From Novosphingobium rosa NBRC 15208 (GTDB taxonomy: Bacteria; Pseudomonadota; Alphaproteobacteria; Sphingomonadales; Sphingomonadaceae), in assembly GCF_001598555.1 (NCBI RefSeq), contig NZ_BCZE01000042.1, forward strand, positions 1 through 64,000: a DNA stretch of 64,000 nucleotides, read 5' to 3'. Positions 16,647-25,162 of this stretch are shown here, in pieces. The translations under genes and the position numbers were made by a program. The notes below the pieces were generated by a model, which worked only from the letters and a program-made list of their open reading frames with translations, did not search any database and was not told where the DNA came from. Position 1 is the first letter of the stretch, and every line of letters begins with the position of its first letter.

Positions 16647-17120
16647 TTATTCGGCCCCGGCGGTGCAATCGGCGCACATGCCGCGCAGCTCCACCACGGG
16701 GCGCACATCGGCAAAGCCCGCCGCCTTGGCCGCCTCGACCAAGGCGCCGGTCAATTTGTCATCGTCGATATGCACGGCCTTGCCGCAGACTTCGCAGATC
16801 AGGAAGATGCAGTCGTGGCGGCAGCCTGGATGCGGGTTGGCGATATAAGCGTTCGCACTTTCCACCCGCCGCGCCAGATTGGTCCGCACGAACAGGTCCA
16901 GAATGCGATAGACGCTGTTGGCCGCCACGCGCTTGCCGCGCAGCTTCGAGACCGCCTCGGCAATGTCATAGGCCGAGGCCGGTTTGCCCTCACCAGCCAG
17001 CGCATCATACACATCGCCGCGCATGTCGGTCCATTGCTCGCCGGCCAGCTCCAGCGCAGCGCGGGCGGCGTGGACAAGGCCGTCGCCGGAGAGTTCGTGA
17101 TGGTGGTGATGTGCGGACAT
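16647..17120 (-). CDS. Fur-family metalloregulator, probably Zur-like
   Basis: 157 residues. A winged helix with the Fur-type ASAYDIAEAVSKLRGKRVAA and NSVYRILDLF segments is followed by a metal-binding half with two CxxC pairs (LICEVCGKA and RGMCADCTAG) that hold the structural zinc. The N terminus MSAHHHHHEL adds a run of five histidines. The Zur call rests on the general form of the VYRILDLFVRTNLARRVES region and is not certain; a Fur or PerR role is possible. Repeat copy D lies directly upstream. Confidence 0.82.
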   Translation of the reverse strand: MSAHHHHHELSGDGLVHAARAALELAGEQWTDMRGDVYDALAGEGKPASAYDIAEAVSKLRGKRVAANSVYRILDLFVRTNLARRVESANAYIANPHPGCRHDCIFLICEVCGKAVHIDDDKLTGALVEAAKAAGFADVRPVVELRGMCADCTAGAE

Positions 17121-17160
17121 GAGCTTGTTGTAGCCGGGTTAAGAGGAAGAAGGAAGAAAG

Positions 17161-17384
17161 ATGCGAGGGGGTTACCCCCTCGCGCTCCCATGAGTGTCTG
17201 CGTTGCGCACAGCGTTCAGCCTCGGAGCAACGTTGCAGCGCCGCAGGCCATAAAGCCTCCGGCGGTGGAACGTTTGTGCTGGGATCTGGCTTTGCGCTCC
17301 ATCTGTGTCGGGAGACATAATGGGGGTGCAGGGGAGCCAACCGATTTCTCTCGAGAAATCGGCACTTAAAACGCCGCCCTCTGC
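17161..17384. repeat. Dispersed intergenic element, copy D (insert in terminal hairpin)
   Basis: Alpha arm left with a perfect hairpin (GCGAGGGGG-TTA-CCCCCTCGC). The beta arm on the right keeps GGGAGACATAATGGGGGTG, but its terminal hairpin GCAGGGG...CCCTCTGC is opened by about 40 bases holding their own palindrome (CCGATTTCTC-TCGAGAAATCGG). Lies between the fur-type gene and the 3' end of msrA, both on the minus strand. Confidence 0.88.
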
Positions 17385-17393
17385 TTCAATCCC

Positions 17394-18122
17394 TCAATTC
17401 CTCGTAAAATCAGCTTTATAGGCCTGAGGAAACAGCTTCTTCAGCCCTTCCACCTTGGCCACGTCCCAATACTGGATGTAGGGATGGCCGGGGTTTTTCA
17501 GCATGAAATCCTGATGATAGGTCTCGGCGGGATAGAAGCCCTTCATGGGCTCCACCCGGGTGACCACGGCGCCCTTCCACAGATGGGCGGCATCCAGCTG
17601 AGCCAGATAGGCGCGGGCGACTTTGTCCTGCTCCGGGCTCTGAGGCACCAGCGCGCTGCGATATTGCGTGCCGCTGTCCGGGCCCTGACGGTTCAACTGC
17701 GTGGGATCGGCCACCACCGAGAAGAAGATGCGCAACAATTGGTCATAGCGCACCACCGCGGGGTCATAGGTGACGCGCACGCTCTCGGCATGGCCGGTGT
17801 CGCCCTCGCTCACACTATCGTAATTGGCGGAGGAGGCGCTGCCGCCCTGATAGCCGGAAACGGCGCTGGTCACGCCCTTCACATGCGAGAAGACGCCTTC
17901 CACGCCCCAGAAGCAGCCGCCGGAGAAGATCGCGACCTTCTTGCCGGGCGCTTCCTGCGCGGGAATCCTGGCTTCGGGAGTCAGGAGGATGGTTTCGCCC
18001 GCAGGCGCGGTGGCCTGCCCCCTGTTTTGCCCACCGGCGTTTTGCCCACCGGCCTGCGCCGTATCGGCTGGCGAACACGCTGCCGCCAGCATCAGCATCG
18101 CAACAGCCAGGGCGGGGCGCAT
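17394..18122 (-). CDS. msrA: Peptide methionine sulfoxide reductase A, exported lipoprotein form
   Basis: 242 residues. The N terminus (MRPALAVAMLMLAAACSPAD) is a lipoprotein signal with a lipobox-like AAAC. A Gly/Gln/Asn-rich linker with a duplicated AGGQN follows, then a full MsrA domain with the catalytic GGCFWGVEGVF and the usual GYQGG, GHAESVRV and YHQDF segments. It reduces the S-epimer of methionine sulfoxide in envelope proteins. The window also encodes an exported MsrB (44187-44696), so both stereoisomers can be repaired outside the cytoplasm. Confidence 0.93.
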   Translation of the reverse strand: MRPALAVAMLMLAAACSPADTAQAGGQNAGGQNRGQATAPAGETILLTPEARIPAQEAPGKKVAIFSGGCFWGVEGVFSHVKGVTSAVSGYQGGSASSANYDSVSEGDTGHAESVRVTYDPAVVRYDQLLRIFFSVVADPTQLNRQGPDSGTQYRSALVPQSPEQDKVARAYLAQLDAAHLWKGAVVTRVEPMKGFYPAETYHQDFMLKNPGHPYIQYWDVAKVEGLKKLFPQAYKADFTRN

Positions 18123-18135
18123 GGTCAGGGCATCC

Positions 18136-18279
18136 TTAGCGTGAGGGAGCAGCCACCGCAGCGGGAATCACCGAGTTGCTGGCACCGTTATGGGTGGTCA
18201 GGAACAGGCAGATCGCAATGGCGCCCAGCGTGAAGCCGACGGCGAAAGAGCGGAACAGGTCTGATTTGAAAAGGCTCAT
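18136..18279 (-). CDS. 47-residue single-span membrane protein
   Basis: Small open frame beginning MSLFKSDLFRSFAVGFTLGA, with a hydrophobic stretch (about residues 12-29, FAVGFTLGAIAICLFLTT) and an Ala/Pro-rich C terminus. Similar short membrane proteins near purH are common in sphingomonads as far as I recall, but no function is known to me. No good ribosome site is visible before the ATG. It ends 14 bases before the msrA start on the same strand, so it may be cotranscribed with msrA. Confidence 0.65.
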   Translation of the reverse strand: MSLFKSDLFRSFAVGFTLGAIAICLFLTTHNGASNSVIPAAVAAPSR

Positions 18280-18396
18280 GGGAGGGGTCGACTTGTCTGG
18301 CGGGCTTTGGGGAAGCCCTTTGGGGGGAGGCCCTAAATGGTGCTGCCGTCAAAAAGTTCCAGCCCCTCTTTGGTCTGACACAGTTTCCTGCGCGAC

Positions 18397-18437
18397 AAAA
18401 AGGCGTGGCGCTGCGACGAACGGCTCGTCGCAGCGCC
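18397..18437 (-). terminator. Rho-independent terminator after purH
   Basis: Perfect 13-bp stem (GGCGCTGCGACGA / TCGTCGCAGCGCC) around a five-base loop, followed on the minus strand, after five bases, by a run of five T. It lies about 55 bases past the purH stop. Confidence 0.85.
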
Positions 18438-18493
18438 TGATTAGCGTGGAGTCGATGAACCCGGCCTTTCGGCGCGGTTCACCTTTGTCGTCA

Positions 18494-20068
18494 TTAGTGT
18501 CGGAAGTGTCGCATGCCGGTGAAGACCATCGCCAGACCGGCCTCGTCGGCAGCCTTGATGACCTCATCGTCACGCATCGAGCCGCCCGGCTGGATCACCA
18601 TGGTGGCGCCGGCTTCGACAGCGGCCAGCAGACCGTCGGCGAAGGGGAAGAAGGCGTCCGAGGCGACCGCGCTGCCCTTGGTGTGGACATCGGCAAAGCC
18701 ATGCGTCTCGGCGGCTTCCTTGGCCTTGGCGGCGGCGATGCGGCTGGAATCGCGACGGTTCATCTGACCCGCGCCGATGCCCGCCGTGATGCCGTCCTTG
18801 GCATAGACGATGGCGTTGGACTTCACATGCTTGGCCACGGTCCAGGCGAAGAGGGCGTCGGTCAGCTCCTGTTCGCTGGGCTGGCGCTTGGTGACGACCT
18901 TCAGATCGTCCAGCGTGATGCTGCCATTGTCGCGGTTCTGCACCAGCAGGCCACCGGCGATGGGCTTGACCGTCAGGCCCTCGCGCTTGGGATCGGGCAG
19001 TTCGCCGGTCAGCAGCAGGCGCAGGTTCTTCTTCTTGGCGAAGACTTCCTTGGCGGCGTCATCGGCGTCGGGGGCGCAGACCACTTCGGTGAAGATGCCG
19101 CTGATCGCCTCGGCGGTGGGGCCATCGAGCGGGCGGTTCACGGCGATGATGCCACCGAACGCGCTGACCGAGTCGCACTTCAGGGCAGCCTCATAGGCCT
19201 CCACCAGCGTGGCGGCGGTGGCCACGCCACAGGGGTTGGCGTGCTTGACGATCACCACCGTCGGCTCGGCATCGCGGAATTCGGCGACCAGCTCCAGCGC
19301 GGCGTCGGCGTCGTTGTAATTGTTGTAGCTCAGCTCCTTGCCCTGCACCTGCACGGCATTGGCGATGCCCTTGGCCGCCGGGCCCTTGGGCAGGTACAGC
19401 GCCGCCTTCTGATGCGGGTTCTCGCCATAGCGCAGCGTGGTGGTGCGCTCGGCGGTGATCGCGAGGGTTTCGGGGAAGATCTCGCCCTGATCGGCATGGG
19501 CGAACCACTGGCTGATCGCGCCGTCATAGCTGGCCGTCAACGCATAGGCCTTGGCGGCGAACTTGCGGCGCTGGGCCAGCGTGGTCTCGCCAGCAGCCAC
19601 AGCGGCATAATCGGCCGGATCGGTGACGATGGCGACGAACTCATGGTTCTTGGCCGCGCTGCGCACCATCGAGGGGCCGCCGATGTCGATGTTCTCGATG
19701 ATCTCCTCGCGCGTGCCGCCCTTGGCGACCGTCTGCACGAAGGGATAGAGGTTCACCACCACCAGATCGATCGCGCCGATGGCATGCTCGTGCATGCTGG
19801 CGACGTGTTCGGCATTGTCACGCACCGCCAGCAGACCGCCATGGACCTTGGGGTGCAGCGTCTTCACGCGGCCATCCATCATCTCGGGGAAGCCGGTCAG
19901 CTCGCTGATGTCCTTCACAGCCAGACCGGCGTCGCGCAGCGCCTTGGCCGTGCCGCCCGTCGAGACCAGCTCAACACCCTTTGCCGCCAGAGACTTGCCC
20001 AGATCGACCAGCCCGGTCTTGTCCGAAACGGAGAGCAATGCGCGGCGAATGGGAACGATATCGGTCAT
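18494..20068 (-). CDS. purH: Bifunctional AICAR transformylase / IMP cyclohydrolase
   Basis: 524 residues. The N-terminal MGS-like IMP cyclohydrolase domain (RRALLSVSDKTGLVDLGKSL ... TLHPKVHGGLLA) is followed by the AICAR formyltransferase domain with the KHANPCG motif. It catalyses the last two steps of IMP synthesis. The order rpe, heparinase-like gene, purH on one strand is a familiar alphaproteobacterial arrangement. purE and purK are elsewhere in the window (33651-35219). A terminator follows at 18397-18437. Confidence 0.97.
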   Translation of the reverse strand: MTDIVPIRRALLSVSDKTGLVDLGKSLAAKGVELVSTGGTAKALRDAGLAVKDISELTGFPEMMDGRVKTLHPKVHGGLLAVRDNAEHVASMHEHAIGAIDLVVVNLYPFVQTVAKGGTREEIIENIDIGGPSMVRSAAKNHEFVAIVTDPADYAAVAAGETTLAQRRKFAAKAYALTASYDGAISQWFAHADQGEIFPETLAITAERTTTLRYGENPHQKAALYLPKGPAAKGIANAVQVQGKELSYNNYNDADAALELVAEFRDAEPTVVIVKHANPCGVATAATLVEAYEAALKCDSVSAFGGIIAVNRPLDGPTAEAISGIFTEVVCAPDADDAAKEVFAKKKNLRLLLTGELPDPKREGLTVKPIAGGLLVQNRDNGSITLDDLKVVTKRQPSEQELTDALFAWTVAKHVKSNAIVYAKDGITAGIGAGQMNRRDSSRIAAAKAKEAAETHGFADVHTKGSAVASDAFFPFADGLLAAVEAGATMVIQPGGSMRDDEVIKAADEAGLAMVFTGMRHFRH

Positions 20069-20215
20069 CTTGCGGCCTTTCCTGCGGAGGCGGATGGGCG
20101 GGTTGTCGTCGCCCTGCTGTTGCGCGCCCCCATAAGGATTTTGGCCGGTTTGGCTAGGGGGCCTGCGGGGTTTTGAAGGATTCGAGAAGGTAAAGGGCAG
20201 GAAGGAAAAGATTAA

Positions 20216-20445
20216 ATGCGAGGGTCATAACCCTCGCGCTCCCTTTATTGTCTGCGTTGCGCTTCGGGTTCGGCCATAGAGCAACGCCGCCGCGCCGCAG
20301 GCAGGAACGAGCGCGCGGTGCTGGAGGATTTAAAGCCTGCGGCGCCTGAGGTGGTGCAGGTGGCTCGTCCGGGCGCAAGGATCGGGAACCCCTGCGGCTT
20401 CGTCGGGAGACGGAATGGGAGCGCGAGGGGGTAACCCCCTCGCAT
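20216..20445. repeat. Dispersed intergenic element, copy E
   Basis: Full copy. Alpha arm left (GCGAGGG-TCATAA-CCCTCGC, GCTCCCTTTATTGTCTGCG), internal inverted repeat GCGCCGCAGGC ... GCCTGCGGCGC, beta arm right (CGTCGGGAGACGGAATGGGA, GCGAGGGGG-TAA-CCCCCTCGC). Fills most of the 392-base gap between purH and the heparinase-like gene. The remaining 150 bases before purH show no clear promoter. Confidence 0.92.
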
Positions 20446-20460
20446 CTTCCCTTCAAACCT

Positions 20461-22389
20461 TCACCCCATCTTCTTCAACAACCAGGCAAAATTCCCGCCC
20501 CCGCGCGAGACCATGCCCTGAATCACGATCTGCTGCACCGGCACCGGGCGCCCTTGCCCGTCACACCAGATTGATTCCTCGATGGCGATCTCGCCCGAGC
20601 CGACGCGGAACTGCCAGTAGGAACCATCGGGCAGCGCCAGACCCACGCCCTGCTTGTCTTGGGACAGGCCGACGTCGATCCCGGGGCCAAGGTGGAAGCG
20701 GATGGCATAGCTCACCATCCCGCGCTTGCCTTTGCGGCCTTGCGGCACGAGCAGGTCTTCGCCGCGCAGTTCGGTGCCATCATCGCGCAGAATGAGGATG
20801 CGGCGGTGGATCAGGCCATAGCGGGTGGAATAACCGTCATGGCTGGCTTCCAGACGGGTGGCGCCCCAGCTGCCGGCGGTGCCTTCGCCCTCCAGCGTGC
20901 GGCGATCGACCTCAACCTCGGCCACGCCATTGCCAAGGCCGCCGTTGATCAGCACGGCTGTGGAGTTGGCATCGTCGAGCACCAGCGTGGAATGGGCTGC
21001 CGTAGCGCGCAGCCCCTGCTCCAGTCGCACCGGCATCAGGCCACCGGCTGCCGCCGCGCCGCCGCAATTGACGATGATGCGCTGCCCGGCGTGGCTCAGC
21101 TCAAAAGCCAAAGTCGAGGCGCAACCGGTGCGGGCGTGGCGCGCCAGCGGCGGGGGCGCGGCATCGAACTGCAGCAGGCTCTTGCCCGCGCTGACGCGCT
21201 GATAGCCCCACTGCCGCACATCGCGCAGCGGGCGGGTGCGCACGCCCGTCGCCGCGATCATGCGCGACACCGCATCCGCCGAAACCGCCCAGCTGCCCTG
21301 CCAGCTGCCCAGCGAGCCATCGCCATGCGCCAGCGCCAGCAGCGGCGGCACCATCAGCTGCAGGATCGAATCGAGCGCACGGGGCGGCTCACGGCGGGTG
21401 GCGCGATAGCAGGCGATCAGGCGGACAAGCGCGCCCATCGCCTCCATCTGGCCGAGCGGGCTGCGGCTCATCACGCCGCCATCGTCACCCAGCAGCTCGC
21501 CCAATGCAGCGATCAGGCCCGATTCACCATAGAGGCGGCGCGGGCGGCCATCGGGCAGCAGCAGACCGGCGGCGACAATGGCCGACCAGCCCGTCACCTG
21601 CGCCAGCAGATCCTCGCCTCGGGTCACATTGCGGTCGAGCCAGCGGGCGGTGTCGGCGATCACCTCCATGATGCGGTGGCGCTGCGCCCGGTCCGGGCCG
21701 GAGAGGATCAGCGGGGCATGCACCAGCCAGTTGAGCAGGCGGTTGCCGGCATTGTCCACGCTCCACGCCGGGCCTTTGCCGGGGCGCGAGGGCGGCTTGG
21801 GGTTGGCCTGCATCCAGGCGCCCAGAATGCGTTCGGCGACGGGGGTGATCTGGTCGCGGCCATCGCGGCTGTTACGGTCGGCCTGGCCCAGCGCTTCCAG
21901 ATCGGCCAGCCAGCCGAAGCCATGCACGGCCTGCTCGACGGGCGGCGCCAGACGCGCCACGCCCGCGAAATCGACCTGCATGATCGGCAGTTTCAGCCCA
22001 TGCACCAAAAAATGACCCGAGCGCAGGGCCATGCCCGAGGCGCGGTCGCCCGGCAGCGGATTGGCGACGGCGGCCAGCAGGCGCGGCTTGGCGGGCTTGC
22101 GGAACGGCGCGGCGAGCATTCCGCCCGAAACGCCCATGCGATAGGCCATGCGGATCAAGCGCTCGCCCGCGCCCACCTTTGGGGGCCCGAAATCGGCCAG
22201 CGCCAGAGCGCGGCTGGGTTCGATCAGCTTGGCATCGCGGCTGCGGCCTGATCCCTGTCGCTCATCGGCGAGCAGGGCGGTTTCCTCATGCGAGGGCTGG
22301 GTGGAGGTCAAGGGAATGGCGCGCGTACGCACCGTCCCTTCACGGGAACCCGAAGGATCAGCACCTGACGTTCCCCCGACCTCCCACAT
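20461..22389 (-). CDS. Heparinase II/III-like protein
   Basis: 642 residues. The first 60 residues are low-complexity and may be over-called at the start. A mainly helical alpha/alpha toroid-like domain (to about residue 340) is followed by the beta-sandwich domain typical of heparinase II/III proteins (STLAFELSHAGQRIIVNCGG; TAAHSTLVLDDANS; WGATRLEASHDGYSTRYGLI). No signal peptide is visible. Although the family includes polysaccharide lyases, this conserved alphaproteobacterial member next to rpe and purH has no established substrate. The start lies three bases from the rpe stop. Confidence 0.88.
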   Translation of the reverse strand: MWEVGGTSGADPSGSREGTVRTRAIPLTSTQPSHEETALLADERQGSGRSRDAKLIEPSRALALADFGPPKVGAGERLIRMAYRMGVSGGMLAAPFRKPAKPRLLAAVANPLPGDRASGMALRSGHFLVHGLKLPIMQVDFAGVARLAPPVEQAVHGFGWLADLEALGQADRNSRDGRDQITPVAERILGAWMQANPKPPSRPGKGPAWSVDNAGNRLLNWLVHAPLILSGPDRAQRHRIMEVIADTARWLDRNVTRGEDLLAQVTGWSAIVAAGLLLPDGRPRRLYGESGLIAALGELLGDDGGVMSRSPLGQMEAMGALVRLIACYRATRREPPRALDSILQLMVPPLLALAHGDGSLGSWQGSWAVSADAVSRMIAATGVRTRPLRDVRQWGYQRVSAGKSLLQFDAAPPPLARHARTGCASTLAFELSHAGQRIIVNCGGAAAAGGLMPVRLEQGLRATAAHSTLVLDDANSTAVLINGGLGNGVAEVEVDRRTLEGEGTAGSWGATRLEASHDGYSTRYGLIHRRILILRDDGTELRGEDLLVPQGRKGKRGMVSYAIRFHLGPGIDVGLSQDKQGVGLALPDGSYWQFRVGSGEIAIEESIWCDGQGRPVPVQQIVIQGMVSRGGGNFAWLLKKMG

Positions 22390-22392
22390 CGT

Positions 22393-23055
22393 TCATCCGG
22401 CCCTTTTCAGCGCCGCGATGTTCGCGGCATAATGCTCCGGCCCACCCCGGAAACTGGACGTTCCCGCCACCAGCACATCCGCCCCCGCGGACACGCATTG
22501 GCGTGCGGTTTCCACATCGACACCGCCATCCACCTGAAGGTGAATGGCCTTGCCGGTGGCTTCGATCATGTTGCGCACCGTCTCGATCTTGCGCAGCTGG
22601 CTGGAGATGAACTTTTGCCCGCCGAAGCCGGGGTTCACACTCATCAGCAGCACGATGTCGAGATCCTCAAGCAGATAGTCGAGGCAATCGACCGGCGTGG
22701 CCGGATTGAGCACCAGACCCGGCTTGCAGCCAAGCGCGCGGATCGCCTGCACCGTGCGGTGCGGATGCGGACCGGCCTCCGGGTGGAAGGTGATGTGATC
22801 GGCCCCGGCCTCGGCGAAACCTTCCAGATAAAGGTCCACCGGCGAGATCATCAGATGCACGTCGAAAGGCTTTTGCGTGTGCGGGCGCAGCGCCTTCACC
22901 ACCATCGGGCCGATGGTGATGTTGGGCACGAAATGCCCGTCCATCACATCCACATGGATCCAGTCCGCCCCGGCGGCGTCGATGGCGCGCACTTCCTCGC
23001 CCAGCCGCGCGAAATCGGCCGAAAGGATCGAGGGAGCAATCAGGGGAATGGTCAT
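22393..23055 (-). CDS. rpe: Ribulose-phosphate 3-epimerase
   Basis: 220 residues, TIM barrel. Typical motifs: IAPSILSADFARLGEE, WIHVDVMDGHFVPNIT with the catalytic Asp and metal His, DVHLMI, MSVNPGFGGQKFI and QVDGGVD. It interconverts ribulose 5-phosphate and xylulose 5-phosphate in the pentose phosphate pathway. Adjacent to the heparinase-like gene downstream. Confidence 0.97.
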   Translation of the reverse strand: MTIPLIAPSILSADFARLGEEVRAIDAAGADWIHVDVMDGHFVPNITIGPMVVKALRPHTQKPFDVHLMISPVDLYLEGFAEAGADHITFHPEAGPHPHRTVQAIRALGCKPGLVLNPATPVDCLDYLLEDLDIVLLMSVNPGFGGQKFISSQLRKIETVRNMIEATGKAIHLQVDGGVDVETARQCVSAGADVLVAGTSSFRGGPEHYAANIAALKRAG

Positions 23056-23338
23056 GACGGGCAGGCTCTCGACGGAAATCGACTTGGCTTAACCCCCGAT
23101 TCGCGGCCACTCAAGCACCGACCCTGCCATTTTCCACACAGTTCGCCGCCACCGGGCCTCAAGTTGCGGGTGTTTAAGGAGAATTACGTTGCCATACTGT
23201 TGCCAAGAAGTGCTGGCACCACAGGCTGCACTCCTGTATTGCCCCGCCCGACCAGTCAGGCCCGGGGGGGATGGCAGGAAGGTTAACCCTGTTGGAGGCC
23301 CCTCGCTTGCGGTGGGCCAGTGTTGCTTGTTCGACTGG

Positions 23339-23857
23339 ATGCCAGACCAGATGCCTTTTTCGCCCCTCCCCCTGCTCGCCCGTCGGCTGCGTGTTGCAGT
23401 CGCCGCCGTGGCTTTCGCAGCTGCCTTGCCTGCCACGCCCGCTCTGGCCGATGGAGCGCCTCCGGGATGCACCGGCCCCGCCAGCCCGCATTGGATCAAT
23501 GTGGTGGTGGAAAATGTGCGCAACGATTCCGGCCAGATCGCCATCACGCTCTATGCCGATGATTCCAGCAAGTTTCTGGTGAAGCACGGCTCGCTCTATG
23601 TGGGGCGGACCAAGGCTGTCGCCGGGACCACCAACACCTGCATTTACCTGCCGAAAACAGGGGTGTGGGTGCTGGCGCTGTATCATGACGAGAACTCGAA
23701 CCAGAAGTTCGACCTGACCAGCTTCAAGATGCCCGCCGAAGGCTATGGTTTCTCGAACAACCCGCCCACCTTGCTGGGGCTGCCGACGTTCAGTTCCGTG
23801 CGCCTGAACGTGACGCGTGACGGGCTGACGTCGCATATCAAGATGAAGTATCCTTGA
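23339..23857 (+). CDS. Exported DUF2141-domain protein
   Basis: About 172 residues. A signal peptide (RRLRVAVAAVAFAAALPATP, cleavage after ALA) precedes a DUF2141-like beta-sandwich: NDSGQIAITLYADDSSKFL, CIYLPKTGVWVLALYHDENS and NQKFDLTSFKMPAEGYGFSN. The function of the family is unknown. The start is uncertain: ATG at 23339 or 23351 both keep the signal peptide and neither has a strong ribosome site. Divergent from rpe; the 280-base gap shows no clear operator. Confidence 0.83.
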   Translation: MPDQMPFSPLPLLARRLRVAVAAVAFAAALPATPALADGAPPGCTGPASPHWINVVVENVRNDSGQIAITLYADDSSKFLVKHGSLYVGRTKAVAGTTNTCIYLPKTGVWVLALYHDENSNQKFDLTSFKMPAEGYGFSNNPPTLLGLPTFSSVRLNVTRDGLTSHIKMKYP

Positions 23858-23893
23858 TATTTTAAGCAGGTTTTGAAGGGGCTTAAGGAGGGA

Positions 23894-24073
23894 ATGCGAG
23901 GGGGTTACCCCCTCGCGCTCCCATAACGTCTTCCGGCTCATGGGCAGTGGCGCCCAGATGGGGCGCGCAGCCTCTCCACCTGTGAAACCTGCGGCGCTGC
24001 AAACTATGCGCAAGGCCGAACCCGACGCGCAAGGCAGACACTAAAGGGAGCGCGAGGGCGATGGCCCTCGCAT
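23894..24073. repeat. Dispersed intergenic element, copy F
   Basis: Beta arm left (GCGAGGGGG-TTA-CCCCCTCGC, GCTCCCATAACGTCTTCCGG), alpha arm right (CAGACACTAAAGGGAGCGCG, hairpin with CGATGG loop). The internal inverted repeat is shortened to one arm. Between the convergent DUF2141 and nucleotidyltransferase genes. Confidence 0.9.
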
Positions 24074-24081
24074 ATCCTTGT

Positions 24082-24831
24082 TTACCTTTGAAAATACCCA
24101 GCCAGATACCGGGGCGCCAAAGCCTCGGCCAGCTCATGCGCGCGGGGATCGTCGACATCCATCCACCACGCGTCGTTCTCGTCCTCGCCGATATCGAAGG
24201 TGGCGGCGCGGCCACGGTTGGCCAGCACCTGCATGCCTTCCGACAGACTGCCGCCCTTGCCCTGAGCGATGGCCTCGCCAATGGCCTCAGCCAGTTCCGG
24301 CGTGGCGAGGAAGGCGCCGCAGTCCACCACGTTCCAGATGGGAATCGTCTTGCCGATGGCCTGAATGAAGCCCCGGTCGTCGGTTTCGACCCATGTGGCG
24401 TCGTCGGGATCGATCAGCGGGCTGTCGATGCGCTGGTCCACCGCCAGAGTCACACCGCGATCCGTCCCGCCCTGTTTGGCGAGGCGCTGCAGGATCGAGG
24501 GGGCGAAGATATGGTCCGCCATCATCAGCAGGTAATCACCCGCGATGCGCTCGGCCCCGGCCATCACCGACCAGCCGTTGGGCTTGGACCAGTCGCCGAT
24601 TCGCACCGGCTCCACGGCGATGCCCACGCGGTCCGACAGTGCGGGCAGCGCGCCTTCGAGGCGGTCCGCCGCATGGCCTGTCACCACCACCACCTTGCCC
24701 GCGCCCGCCGCCTTGGCGTTGCGGATGCCCAGTTCGATCAAGGGAATGCCTGCGATGGGGGTCAGCGGCTTGCTGGGTGAAATGTCGGCAAGGCGGCTGC
24801 CGTAGCCGGCGGCAATGATCAGGGCGTCCAT
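24082..24831 (-). CDS. Sugar/inositol-phosphate nucleotidyltransferase-like protein
   Basis: 249 residues, NTP-transferase (MobA-like/CTP type) fold. The nucleotide loop AAGYGSRLADISPSKPL is clear, followed by VVVVTGHAADRLEGAL and a DXD-like MMADHIF for the metal. The neighbours are an inositol-phosphate synthase and a CDP-alcohol phosphatidyltransferase, as in CDP-inositol-making systems, so inositol-1-phosphate cytidylyltransferase activity is a good guess. A phosphocholine-type or sugar-phosphate nucleotidyltransferase is possible. The ATG at 24831 is chosen because earlier in-frame codons lie in the untranslated leader next to repeat G. Confidence 0.82.
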   Translation of the reverse strand: MDALIIAAGYGSRLADISPSKPLTPIAGIPLIELGIRNAKAAGAGKVVVVTGHAADRLEGALPALSDRVGIAVEPVRIGDWSKPNGWSVMAGAERIAGDYLLMMADHIFAPSILQRLAKQGGTDRGVTLAVDQRIDSPLIDPDDATWVETDDRGFIQAIGKTIPIWNVVDCGAFLATPELAEAIGEAIAQGKGGSLSEGMQVLANRGRAATFDIGEDENDAWWMDVDDPRAHELAEALAPRYLAGYFQR

Positions 24832-24866
24832 TCGGGGCTTTCGGGTGGTTTTGAAGAAAAGTGAAA

Positions 24867-25081
24867 ATGCGAGGGTCATCACCCTCGCGCTCCCTTTAGT
24901 GTCTGCGTTGCGCTCTGACTAGGCCGGGGTTTTCGCCCGTAAAGCGCCGCAGGCAGAAAAGGTTTTAAAGCCTGCGGCGCCCTTGGGTGGCGCAGGTGGA
25001 GAGGTCTTGCGCAACGATGCGGTGCCCCTGCCCTCTCGTCGGAAGACGGAATGGGAGCGCGAGGGGGTAACCCCCTCGCAT
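24867..25081. repeat. Dispersed intergenic element, copy G
   Basis: Alpha arm left (GCGAGGG-TCATCA-CCCTCGC), internal inverted repeat (GCGCCGCAGGC ... GCCTGCGGCGC), beta arm right (CGTCGGAAGACGGAATGGGA, GCGAGGGGG-TAA-CCCCCTCGC). Fills most of the 331-base gap between two minus-strand inositol-related genes, next to a true terminator. Confidence 0.92.
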
Positions 25082-25102
25082 CTTCCTTGCTTCCAATCCT
25101 GC

Positions 25103-25139
25103 AAAAACAAAACGCCGGCTGGGCAAACCCAACCGGCGT
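25103..25139 (-). terminator. Rho-independent terminator after the inositol-phosphate synthase
   Basis: Minus-strand stem ACGCCGG / CCGGCGT extended by TGGG / CCCA, followed by TTTTGTTTTTGC. It ends the inositol-phosphate synthase message about 25 bases past the stop, immediately before repeat copy G. Confidence 0.9.
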
Positions 25140-25162
25140 CATGTTGTTCAAAAGCGAACAGC

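Noticed and set aside
18176..22251. Long plus-strand frames opposite purH and the heparinase-like gene
   Set aside because: Shadows caused by codon bias; purH has complete catalytic motifs on the other strand.
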